Positions 15,644-24,398 of a stretch of 42,683 nucleotides of DNA are shown piece by piece. Within the stretch, counting starts at the first letter, position 1. Every line of letters starts with the position of its first letter. The stretch is taken from positions 49,516-92,198 of the forward strand of contig LUGL01000098.1 in NCBI GenBank assembly GCA_002796835.1, written 5' to 3'. The notes below the pieces were generated by a model. The model was not told where the DNA came from. It saw only the letters and a program-made list of their open reading frames with translations, and ran no database searches. A program made the translations under genes and the position numbers. Origin of the DNA: Elainella saxicola E1. Its GTDB lineage: Bacteria; Cyanobacteriota; Cyanobacteriia; Elainellales; Elainellaceae.

Positions 15644-18544
15644 ATGAAGACTAGAATTGTTCAGGGAAATCAGCCCTTTGTCCTTGATGATCCGCACCAG
15701 GTTCAAATTGTCAAATCTGGATCGATCGCCGTATTTGCAGTGCGAGTATCCCAGAACAGGCCGGATGGAGACCGACATTACCTATTTAATGTTCAACCGG
15801 GTGAGGCGTTATTTGGTGCCCGCCTCAATCCATCCGAGCGTCAATTCGGTTTTTTAGCAGTCGCGCTTGAGCAGACAGAACTTTGTGAGCAACCGCTTCA
15901 ATCGATCGATCTAGCCGATCTACATATTTTGGCGAATCGATGGGTGCATCAGCTGGGTCAGATCGACTATCTGCCTCAGCCTCCAACGCTGTTGATGCCT
16001 GCACTCGATCGGTTTGTTGCTTTGAATAACGGCCAAATCTTCCAGGCTCCTAAAGACCGGGTTCTTTGGACTCAAGTGCAGCAGGGAACCGCCAACTGGT
16101 TAAATTGCAAAGATTTGAGTTTTGCCCAAACCTGCGGCTTATGTCCGATCGGTCCTGGTCTGTGGCTCTCTGCCAACAACAACCTGGAACTTTCGATTCT
16201 ACCGATCGAGGAACTTACAGCACCAGAATTACATCAGGGCTTGGAACGGCTGCATGATTGGTTTTTACAACTTTTAGCATATCTGCAAACAGAAGCTGCC
16301 CAGACTGAACGATTGCGGCTGCAACAGCGACAGCAGCTCAACCGGCAAGCGACCCAGGAAACCTTAAAGGGACTCGTGGCGCTTTTACAACCCCAGGCAG
16401 AAACGATCGCAACCGTAACCGATGACTTATTAATGGTGGCTGGCGCAGTGGGCAGGTCGCTGAAAGTGGAAATTAAACCGCCGGTTGCCTCGGAAAATCC
16501 AGCGCGGATGAATACGCCCCTGGAGGCCATCGCCCGCGCGTCTCGTCTGCGCCTCCGCCGAGTTACCCTGCGAGAGACCTGGTGGGAAAAGGATTGTGGT
16601 CCGATCGTTGCCTATACCCAGGATGATCATCGTCCTGTAGCCCTGTTGCCGATTGCGGGCGATCACTATGAAATGTTCGATCCACGCCAAATTGCAGGGC
16701 CTCCTGGAGCAAGGCTGAAATATCCAAGGGTGAATGCGACGATCGCAGCCAGTTTAGATCCAACAGCCTATATTTTTTACCGCCCCTTGCCTGATTCTGT
16801 GATGCATGCGTGGGATCTGGTGAAATTTACCTTTAGAGGACAGGCAAAAAATTTGCTGCTTTTACTGGGAATGGGAATTGCTGGAACAGTTGCAGGCATG
16901 CTTGTGCCGCTAGCGACCGGCATTCTAGTAGATACTGCCTTACCGATGGGAAACGAGCGATTGCTATTTCAGCTTGGCTGGGGGCTACTTTTTGCCGCAT
17001 TTGCGACAGTGAGTACCGAATGGGTGCAGTCTCTTGCCAGTTTACGCCTGGAAACCACTTCAGAAGTGACAATGCAGGCGGCAGTTTGGGATCGCCTCTT
17101 GAAGTTAAAGCCCACTTTTTTTCGTTCTTATAGCGTAGGGGATTTACAGTCGCGGGTGACAGGGGTAAGTCAGATTCGGCGACGCTTAACGGGGACAACG
17201 TTACGCACAATTCTCACGAGCTTTTTTGCGTTACTCAATTTTGGCTTGATGTTCCTTTATAGCCCGTTGTTAGCGCTGGTTGCGGCGGGGGTTGCCTTGG
17301 TTGTCATGGTATTTACAATCGCTTCAGGGACAGTCCTCTTACGCAAAACGCGGGCCTTATTGGAACTGCGAGGTGAAATTTTTGGGTTACTTGTTCGGTT
17401 GATTGAGGCCGTGCCGAAATTGCGCAATGCAGGGGCTGAAGAACGAGCTTTTGCAACCTGGGGTAAAAAATATAAAAAGCAATTGCAACTGACTCTGAGT
17501 ACTCAGGATGTTGAAGATAGCGTTCAAATCTTTAACACAATCATGCCAACGCTGACGGCAACGCTGATTTTCTGGGCAGTTGTAGCACAAATTCAGCAGG
17601 CTCAGGCCCATGGGGAAAGTGGGATATCAACGGGTACATTTCTAGCGTTCAGTGCAGCATTTGGCGTTTTTATTACTGGGGTAACTAATCTCAGTAATGC
17701 GATTATTTCAGTCTTGGAAGTTGTGACACTTTGGCAGCGATCGCAGCCCATTCTCACCGCTGACCCGGAAGTTGATGCAGCAAAAGCAGATCCGGGGCAT
17801 CTCTCTGGCCGCATTGCAGTTGATCATGTGACCTTCCGCTATCGAGAAGATGGTCCGTTGACCCTGGATCAAGTCTCGATCGCCATTGAACCCGGAGAGT
17901 TTGTTGCCTTAGTGGGTCCATCGGGGAGCGGGAAGTCTACGCTGCTGCGGTTGCTGCTGGGTTTCGACACCCCCTTAGAAGGCAGTATCTACTATGACGG
18001 TCAGGATTTGAGCGGTTTGGACATCATGGCGGTGCGACGGCAGCTCGGTGTCGTGCTGCAAAATGGCCGAATCAATTCAGGCAGTATTTTTGAACTCATC
18101 TCTGCTAATGCACCTATTTCCGTCACGGAAGCCTGGGAAGCAGCTGAAATGGCTGGTTTTGCAGATGATGTGCGATCAATGCCCATGGGAATGTATACAT
18201 TCATTAATGAAGGAGGAACTAATATTTCTGGCGGCCAACGACAGCGATTGATTATTGCCCGCGCCCTGGCGTTGAAACCACAAATTCTGTTGTTCGATGA
18301 AGCGACAAGTGCGTTGGACAACCGGACTCAGGCGATCGTAACTGAGAGTTTAGATCGATTAGGGGTTTCGCGCATTGTCGTGGCGCATCGCCTCAGCACC
18401 ATTCGCAATGCCGATCGTATTTACGTGATGCAAGCAGGCCGGATCATGCAGCAGGGCAGTTTTGAGCAATTGGCCCAGCAAGAAGGTCTCTTTGCCCAAC
18501 TGGTTGCCAGACAATTGGGGGATGCTCACGCTTTGACAGCCTAG
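15644..18544 (+). CDS. Second ABC exporter without C39 (NHLM ABC2-like)
   Basis: The 966-residue protein has a long soluble N-terminal part (about residues 1-390; its opening VQIVKSGSIAVFAV and FNVQPGEALFG look like a cNMP-type barrel), a six-helix membrane domain (about 400-690) and a nucleotide-binding domain (about 720-960; Walker A GPSGSGKST, signature ISGGQRQRLI, Walker B ILLFDEATSALD). There is no peptidase domain. This architecture matches the second transporter of NHLM-type peptide loci, which probably forms a heterodimer with, or acts in parallel to, the C39 transporter upstream. It diverges from the precursor gene. Its stop codon is only three bases from that of the convergent Rieske gene. 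Confidence 0.92.
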   Translation: MKTRIVQGNQPFVLDDPHQVQIVKSGSIAVFAVRVSQNRPDGDRHYLFNVQPGEALFGARLNPSERQFGFLAVALEQTELCEQPLQSIDLADLHILANRWVHQLGQIDYLPQPPTLLMPALDRFVALNNGQIFQAPKDRVLWTQVQQGTANWLNCKDLSFAQTCGLCPIGPGLWLSANNNLELSILPIEELTAPELHQGLERLHDWFLQLLAYLQTEAAQTERLRLQQRQQLNRQATQETLKGLVALLQPQAETIATVTDDLLMVAGAVGRSLKVEIKPPVASENPARMNTPLEAIARASRLRLRRVTLRETWWEKDCGPIVAYTQDDHRPVALLPIAGDHYEMFDPRQIAGPPGARLKYPRVNATIAASLDPTAYIFYRPLPDSVMHAWDLVKFTFRGQAKNLLLLLGMGIAGTVAGMLVPLATGILVDTALPMGNERLLFQLGWGLLFAAFATVSTEWVQSLASLRLETTSEVTMQAAVWDRLLKLKPTFFRSYSVGDLQSRVTGVSQIRRRLTGTTLRTILTSFFALLNFGLMFLYSPLLALVAAGVALVVMVFTIASGTVLLRKTRALLELRGEIFGLLVRLIEAVPKLRNAGAEERAFATWGKKYKKQLQLTLSTQDVEDSVQIFNTIMPTLTATLIFWAVVAQIQQAQAHGESGISTGTFLAFSAAFGVFITGVTNLSNAIISVLEVVTLWQRSQPILTADPEVDAAKADPGHLSGRIAVDHVTFRYREDGPLTLDQVSIAIEPGEFVALVGPSGSGKSTLLRLLLGFDTPLEGSIYYDGQDLSGLDIMAVRRQLGVVLQNGRINSGSIFELISANAPISVTEAWEAAEMAGFADDVRSMPMGMYTFINEGGTNISGGQRQRLIIARALALKPQILLFDEATSALDNRTQAIVTESLDRLGVSRIVVAHRLSTIRNADRIYVMQAGRIMQQGSFEQLAQQEGLFAQLVARQLGDAHALTA

Positions 18545-18547
18545 TGC

Positions 18548-19540
18548 CTATTTGGAGAGATTCGGTTCGACGATCGCCGGAAAGTTTTCGAAGTTGCGCC
18601 GTATCCAATCCATTCCGACTTCGTTATTTAATTTAATCTTCTGAACTGTATCAGGATAAATCTTTTCTAGAATCTCTGTATCTTGATCAACAACGACTTC
18701 GCCAAAGTTGAGATAGGTATTTCCCAACAGCTTGAAAATTGGATGTTTTGCTTGACCAAACAGTAGCACGTAGGTTCGAGTCCGATCTTCTGCTTCTGGC
18801 ACAAACAGGTGGCATTGGGCTGCTTTTCCCAGTGGCATTTCCCCATGAAAAATAACAAGAGACGGAAAGTGATTTTCCAAATGGGCTTTGATCAGGGTGG
18901 GCAGTAAAAACAGATCCGGTTTTCTCAGTTTTTCTGTCAATCGATAGGGTGCAGTTGGCATGTCATAAAACGCATGGGAATGGTGTCCTTGATCGATAAA
19001 CTGATGAAACTGAACTTCTGTAATCCGGAATAAATCTCGATGGGTGCCATTTTGATGATTGTAGTCATGCATGTTCAGCAACATGCTCAGTAGATCGGTT
19101 TTAACGCTGCGATCGGCAACATGCCCGATGAAGGAGTACTGATCGGCAATCTGATTCAAGATGTTCGGAATCGGAATTTTGGGTTCCCATCCCCCATAAG
19201 ACCAAATGAAATCACCTTGAATCACCAGTTCCAACGGTTGGAGCAGAGGTAAAGTTTTCTTGTTAGTTCCCGGAAGAACCGTGCAGCCTGTTGTATCAAA
19301 CGGCAAAGCATGAAATGGGCAGACAACGCTACTGCTGCCATCTGGATGAACTTCACACCAGCCTTCCGACAGCATTGCTCCCATGTGAGGACAGGCATTC
19401 GGCAGCGCATGAATTTCCCCGGCAGTATCTTTCCACATAACGTAATCCATGCCGTAAAGAGAAATTTTACGCGGCTGGTTCGTTTCTAACATGGACTTGT
19501 GAGCCAATAGCCAGGGTGCGCCAAACAGCATCGATCGCAT
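18548..19540 (-). CDS. Rieske non-heme iron oxygenase
   Basis: Counting from the ATG at 19540 (330 residues), the Rieske [2Fe-2S] ligands are Cys50 and His52 in ACPHMG and Cys74 and His77 in CPFH, and the mononuclear iron motif D-x2-H-x4-H is Asp159, His162 and His167 in MHDYNHQNGTH. These mark an oxygenase that hydroxylates or cleaves an organic substrate with electrons from a separate reductase; none is encoded here. The substrate is unknown. GGAG six bases before this ATG favours it; an ATG at 19552 is also in frame. It is divergent from a TetR gene 41-53 bases away, probably its regulator, and convergent with the ABC exporter. Confidence 0.88.
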   Translation of the reverse strand: MRSMLFGAPWLLAHKSMLETNQPRKISLYGMDYVMWKDTAGEIHALPNACPHMGAMLSEGWCEVHPDGSSSVVCPFHALPFDTTGCTVLPGTNKKTLPLLQPLELVIQGDFIWSYGGWEPKIPIPNILNQIADQYSFIGHVADRSVKTDLLSMLLNMHDYNHQNGTHRDLFRITEVQFHQFIDQGHHSHAFYDMPTAPYRLTEKLRKPDLFLLPTLIKAHLENHFPSLVIFHGEMPLGKAAQCHLFVPEAEDRTRTYVLLFGQAKHPIFKLLGNTYLNFGEVVVDQDTEILEKIYPDTVQKIKLNNEVGMDWIRRNFENFPAIVEPNLSK

Positions 19541-19593
19541 GGCATTCTCCATTCAAGATAAAATTGTGAAAAATCCGTCGTCTTTTAAAAAAT

Positions 19594-20391
19594 ATGACAG
19601 AACATTCATGTTCGTCAAGCCCTCCCGATTCAATTCATTCACCATCCAGTAATCTGCGTCGTCAACCCAAGCAACAGCGAGGTAAAGCGCGAGTTGAAAA
19701 GATCCTGGATGCGGCTGCGGCTGTGTTTGATGAAGTCGGCTATGAAGCTGCAACGACTCATCTCATTGCTGCCAGGGCAGGAACGGCGATCGGCTCCCTC
19801 TATCAGTTTTTCCCAGACAAAGCTGCCATTTTCAAAGCCATGGAGTTGCGCCATACTGAGCGAGTCAAGACGATGTGGGCACAGATTGATATTTCCAGCC
19901 TTGTTCAGTTACCGCTCCGGCAGATGATTCATCAGCTTGCTGTGACAGTTGCCCAACTCTTCGATCAACCTGTATCTCGCGTGGTGTTTGTGCAATTTTT
20001 TATGGCCCGCGCCATTTTTCAATCGATCGATGACAGCATGACGCAGGAAGCTATCAACTTTATGGCCATGATTCTCAAACAGCGCAATCCTAAGCTCTTA
20101 GAAGAACAATCCAATCTGCTGGCCGAGGTCTGTGTGCACAGCAGCAATGCGGTGATGCTAGCAGCCCTGCGCACTTCTGATCCGATGCATCGCCAACAGT
20201 TGACGCAGCAAATTGAGGATCTGCTGGTCGCTTATTTAGAGCCGCATTTTGGGGACGATCGATCAAATCACGTAATGAAAGTAATGATATGCCCCCATTG
20301 CCAGTCGCAGCAGTTATCAAAAAACGGATATCGCCGAGGCAAGCAATGCTATCGCTGTAAAGATTGTGGAAAACAGTTTGTTGTGCGATGA
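19594..20391 (+). CDS. TetR regulator fused to transposase-type zinc ribbon
   Basis: Residues about 25-75 form a TetR helix-turn-helix (KILDAAAAVFDEVGYEAATT then GTAIGSLYQFFPDKAAIF), followed by a helical ligand-binding domain to about residue 225. The last 38 residues are unusual: CPHC, a basic spacer with SKNGYRRGKQ, then CYRCKDCGKQF, the zinc ribbon found at the N-terminus of IS1-type InsA and related transposases. No transposase sequence continues after the stop. The in-frame ATG at 20275 could also start the ribbon separately. The tight divergent layout suggests it controls the Rieske gene. The start at 19594 has no evident Shine-Dalgarno sequence. Confidence 0.88.
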   Translation: MTEHSCSSSPPDSIHSPSSNLRRQPKQQRGKARVEKILDAAAAVFDEVGYEAATTHLIAARAGTAIGSLYQFFPDKAAIFKAMELRHTERVKTMWAQIDISSLVQLPLRQMIHQLAVTVAQLFDQPVSRVVFVQFFMARAIFQSIDDSMTQEAINFMAMILKQRNPKLLEEQSNLLAEVCVHSSNAVMLAALRTSDPMHRQQLTQQIEDLLVAYLEPHFGDDRSNHVMKVMICPHCQSQQLSKNGYRRGKQCYRCKDCGKQFVVR

Positions 20392-21148
20392 GTCTGCGAT
20401 GGGTTTGTTGCTTGGTGAGAGATGCTTGATTAAACGATAAGAGAACTTTGCGATGTCTATTTTCACCTTATTTTTATAAACTACTTATTTTTTTAATCTA
20501 CTAATTTAAATTCTAAACTACATATTTTAGTCGATTAAAATACTTCTGAAATTGTTGTCCTAGTTGAAAAATGCGATTTTATCCTTCTATTGCTTCTTCA
20601 TCGCTGTTCTTATATCGATTTCTGTTTCTCTTCCTATTAAGTATTTAGAGTGAGTTTGCTGTCTAGTTCGACCACGGCCAACTCTCTGAAGCGACTCCCA
20701 ATGAGCGATCGAAATCAGTATCCTCAAGAATCACATTTCTTCAAATTTGTTGCTTCTATCTCAAAACAATATGTTGTCTCGGAAACTGAAGAGAACATGT
20801 GATGGGGTGTTCAGAACAATCCATACAACCCATGCTCTCAAAACATGCCTGCTCTTTTATCCCAAGGTGATCCTGCTCTTTCATCCCAAGGTGATATAGT
20901 TGGCATAGATCTTGAAGTCAGACTTGTGATGGTTGTTCAGTAGGAAGAGTCGGTTTGAACAGGCTGGGGTTTTGCCTGTCAAAGTGGGGGACTATTCTGG
21001 GGAGCCTGACTAGATTTTAGGTGATTGATACTTTTCCTGAAGAGAAGGACCTTCGACCCTTTAAAAAGCTGCTAGAGGATAGATTGGAAAATAGGGAATA
21101 TTAATGATAGTAACCAGTTAAAAAAACAAAGTTGCCTAAAAGTTGCCT
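20392..21148. other. Long intergenic region, AT-rich, with 24-bp duplication
   Basis: About 750 bases without a supported gene. Positions 20460-20550 are very AT-rich. A 24-bp tandem duplication lies at 20848-20895. A hydrophobic 25-codon frame near 20571 has no ribosome binding site and is not called. The promoter of the downstream hybrid kinase should be in the right part. Confidence 0.5.
20848..20895. repeat. 24-bp tandem duplication
   Basis: Two adjacent copies (20848-20871 and 20872-20895) begin CCTGCTCTT and end ATCCCAAGGTGAT, with one mismatch. They look like a recent slippage product, about 250 bases upstream of the hybrid kinase start. Confidence 0.8.
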
Positions 21149-24088
21149 ATGAGATCTGAGGCATTGCAGTCAGAACAACCTACAATCACCATTTTGATCA
21201 TTGATGATTCAGAAACAGATTGTGCAGCTTACACTCGCTATCTCCAATCGGACCCTAATTATCATTATCAAACTTTGAATGGGATCAAGTTGCGGGAAGG
21301 CATGGCCCTCTGGCGATCTCAGCCCTCTGACTTGGTTTTGTTGGACATGGATCTTCCTGATGGAGATGGGTTGGAATTCCTGAAGTTCTTGCGGGCAGAT
21401 TTTTGTAATGAAGGACTTTGCTCTAAGGTGCCTGTCATCGTTCTTGTAGACCAGGGAGATGAACGAGTAGCCATGCAGGCGATGAAACTTGGGGCGATGG
21501 ATTATTTATTCAAGGAAGAGATAACGGCGATTTCCCTACGGAAAAGCGTTTTGGCAGCGATCGACTATGCCCAACTGCAAGCTGAGTTGAAGGAACGGCA
21601 ACAGGCTGAAGTCCGGCTACAGCAGCTCAATCGAGAACTGGAAGATCGGATTGTCCGGCAGATTGCCGCCTTGCAGCGTCGTGAATCTGACCATCAGCAG
21701 ATCCAGGCTGAATTGCGAAGTTTGTCTGTTCGCTTAACGTTAGCGTTAGAGTCCGCAGAAATTGGGACTTGGGATTGGGACCTGGTGCGTGATACAAATT
21801 GGGACGATCGGATGTATCAGCTGTATGGCTTGGAACATTTGCGGCGTCCTGCCACTTACCAAGATTGGTTCAATACTCTGCATCCGGAGGATCGGGCTGA
21901 AGTAGAACAGGCATTTGCGCAATCCCTGTCTGAGGGCAAATGTGATATCGAATTTCGAATTATTTTGCCGGATAGAACGATCCGATTCGTCAAGACGCTG
22001 GGATTAATGCATTACAACCTATCCGGACAACCCCAGCACATGGTTGGGGTCAGTTACGATATTACAACTCGTAAACAAGCTGAGGCAGCGCTGATTCGTT
22101 ACACCCACGAGGTTGAAGATCTCTACAACAATGCTCCTTGTGGCTACCATTCGCTGGATTTGAAAGGGCGTTACATCCAGGTGAATGAAACAGAATTACG
22201 CTGGCTGGGCTATACCCGCGAGGAGATGATCGGTAAGCCGATTACCGAATTTTTCACAGAAGCGAACCGTCCAGCTTTCTTTAAGAATTATGAAATACTT
22301 CGGCGACAGGGATGGGTAAAAAATTTGGAATATGAAATGGTTTGCAAAAATGGTTCGATTTTGCCCGTTTTAATTAATGCAGTTGTCGTGAAGGACGAGG
22401 CTGGCAATCATTTATACAACCGAGCAACTATACTGGATATCCGCGAACGGAAAGCGATCGAAAGTGCCCTGCAAGAAAGTGAGGCTAAATTTCGTCTGAT
22501 GGCGGAAAACGTGCCAGGTATGATCTTTCGCTATGTTTTCCATTCAAATGGAACCGACGAATTCACCTATGTCAGCCCCTACATTCGAGAGATTTACGAA
22601 CTTGAACCTGATGTTGTCATGCAAGATGTGGGCGCTTTATGGTCCAGAATTCACCCTGATGATGTTGCGTTCATTCAAACTACAACCAAGGAATCTGCCG
22701 AAAGCCTACAGCCATTCCTGGTCGAACATCGGCTAATCACACCCAAGGCTGGAATAAAGTGGGTGCACATCATCTCTCGTCCAGAGCGGCAAGGCAATGG
22801 CGATGTGGTTTGGAATGGGGTTGTGCAAGACATCACCGATCGCAAAATGGCTGAAGCCAAGCTGCAGCAAACGAATGTAGAACTGGCTCATGCGACCCAT
22901 CTCAAAGATGAGTTTCTGGCCAATATGAGCCATGAACTCCGCACGCCCCTAAATGCCATTTTAGGACTCTCAGAAGCATTGCAAGAGGAGATTTTGGGGG
23001 TACTCAATGAGCGGCAACTTAAGGCAATTGGCACGATCGAAAAAAGTGGGCGACATTTGCTGGAATTGATCAATGACATTCTGGATCTGTCGAAAATTTC
23101 ATCCGGCAAGATGGAACTTCATTTTGAGCCGGTTGCGGTTGAGAACCTCTGCAGTTCCAGTTTGCTGTTTGTCAGGCAACAGGCCTTTAAGAAGAATATT
23201 CAAGTCACCAGCGATATTCCTGCCAATGTCAGCAACATCATTGTGGATGAGCGACGCATCAGACAGGTGTTGATCAATTTGCTAACCAATGCCGTTAAGT
23301 TCACGCCGGACGAGGGCCAGGTCAGCCTCAAAGTGGCGATCGGGTTTGGCAAGACCTGGCAGGGAAATGTGTTGATTCCTACCCAATTGCGATCGCAGGA
23401 TGCACCCCTGATCCTGTTTCAAGTGGTAGATACAGGGATTGGCATTGCGGCAGCTGATATCGCGCGGTTATTTCAACCCTTTGTCCAGATTGATAGCAGC
23501 CTGAATCGGGAGCAGATGGGAACAGGGTTAGGCTTAGCAATGGTGAAGCAGATTACAGAACTGCATCAGGGGCAGGTGCTGGTAGAGAGTTGTCCTGGGC
23601 AGGGCAGCCATTTTACCGTGGCACTTCCTTATCAGATGCCGATCGCTTCTGTTTTCCCCTACGGTGCATCTGTAGAAACGCCATCTCCAGCCTCGGTAAT
23701 TCCTTGTGCAGAAACGGCGATCGCTCCTCTCATCTTGCTGGCAGAAGACAATGAGGCTAATCTCGACACCTTTGTGGGTTATTTAACCGCGCGTCACTAT
23801 CGAGTCATTGTTGCTAAGAATGGAGAAGAAGCTGTCACGTTAGCAAAAACGGCACAGCCAGATGTGATTCTAATGGATATGCAAATGCCGAAAATGGATG
23901 GTATAGAGGCAATGCGCCTGATTCGATCCGACAAATCCCTGGTTGATGTGCCGATCATTGCCCTGACCGCATTGGCCATGACGGGTGACCAAGAGCGCTG
24001 CATGGAGGCCGGAGCGAATCAATACCTTAGTAAGCCTGTGGGATTAAAACAGCTAGTTGAGGTCATTCAACAGCTTCTCAGAAGTTAA
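21149..24088 (+). CDS. Hybrid histidine kinase: REC-PAS-PAS-PAS-HK-REC
   Basis: From the ATG at 21149 the protein is 979 residues. Order: a receiver domain (ILIIDDSETD; phospho-Asp in LVLLDMDLPDGDG; residues about 12-140), a coiled coil, three PAS domains (about 190-310, 320-440 and 450-580), HisKA with NMSHELRTPLNAILG, an ATPase domain (N-box NLLTNAVKF, G1 VVDTGIGI, G2 GTGLGLAMVKQI), and a C-terminal receiver (ILLAEDNEANL; ILMDMQMPKMDG). It has no membrane helix, so it is cytoplasmic. Receivers at both ends suggest a phosphorelay input and output, but no DNA-binding partner is adjacent. A TTG six bases earlier (21143) is an alternative start. Confidence 0.94.
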   Translation: MRSEALQSEQPTITILIIDDSETDCAAYTRYLQSDPNYHYQTLNGIKLREGMALWRSQPSDLVLLDMDLPDGDGLEFLKFLRADFCNEGLCSKVPVIVLVDQGDERVAMQAMKLGAMDYLFKEEITAISLRKSVLAAIDYAQLQAELKERQQAEVRLQQLNRELEDRIVRQIAALQRRESDHQQIQAELRSLSVRLTLALESAEIGTWDWDLVRDTNWDDRMYQLYGLEHLRRPATYQDWFNTLHPEDRAEVEQAFAQSLSEGKCDIEFRIILPDRTIRFVKTLGLMHYNLSGQPQHMVGVSYDITTRKQAEAALIRYTHEVEDLYNNAPCGYHSLDLKGRYIQVNETELRWLGYTREEMIGKPITEFFTEANRPAFFKNYEILRRQGWVKNLEYEMVCKNGSILPVLINAVVVKDEAGNHLYNRATILDIRERKAIESALQESEAKFRLMAENVPGMIFRYVFHSNGTDEFTYVSPYIREIYELEPDVVMQDVGALWSRIHPDDVAFIQTTTKESAESLQPFLVEHRLITPKAGIKWVHIISRPERQGNGDVVWNGVVQDITDRKMAEAKLQQTNVELAHATHLKDEFLANMSHELRTPLNAILGLSEALQEEILGVLNERQLKAIGTIEKSGRHLLELINDILDLSKISSGKMELHFEPVAVENLCSSSLLFVRQQAFKKNIQVTSDIPANVSNIIVDERRIRQVLINLLTNAVKFTPDEGQVSLKVAIGFGKTWQGNVLIPTQLRSQDAPLILFQVVDTGIGIAAADIARLFQPFVQIDSSLNREQMGTGLGLAMVKQITELHQGQVLVESCPGQGSHFTVALPYQMPIASVFPYGASVETPSPASVIPCAETAIAPLILLAEDNEANLDTFVGYLTARHYRVIVAKNGEEAVTLAKTAQPDVILMDMQMPKMDGIEAMRLIRSDKSLVDVPIIALTALAMTGDQERCMEAGANQYLSKPVGLKQLVEVIQQLLRS

Positions 24089-24398
24089 AAGGACGCGACG
24101 GAGTGACGGCCCAATTTTTGTGTTGTTGATGATTTGATGAGATAGTCAACCTCATCTGTAATCCCTGTTAACCCTGCTTTGCGGCTTGGAATTCCCTTTT
24201 ACCGCTCTCTTGCCGCTGTTTTTGCTGGAAGAAGTAGCTTCAGTTCCCTGCATCAGCAAAAGCCCGTTGGGATCATCAGTTGAGAATATCAACAGATATT
24301 TAAGATGTTCCTGGAGTTTTTAGGTATAGATTGGGGTAGGCGATCGGGCTAGATCAGCAGGCTTGACCGCTTTCTGGAGAATTTGGGTTCGACTAAGT
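24089..24398. other. Intergenic region between two hybrid kinases
   Basis: About 310 bases with no gene, clear terminator or repeat that I can support. It is long enough for a separate promoter of the downstream kinase. Confidence 0.4.
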
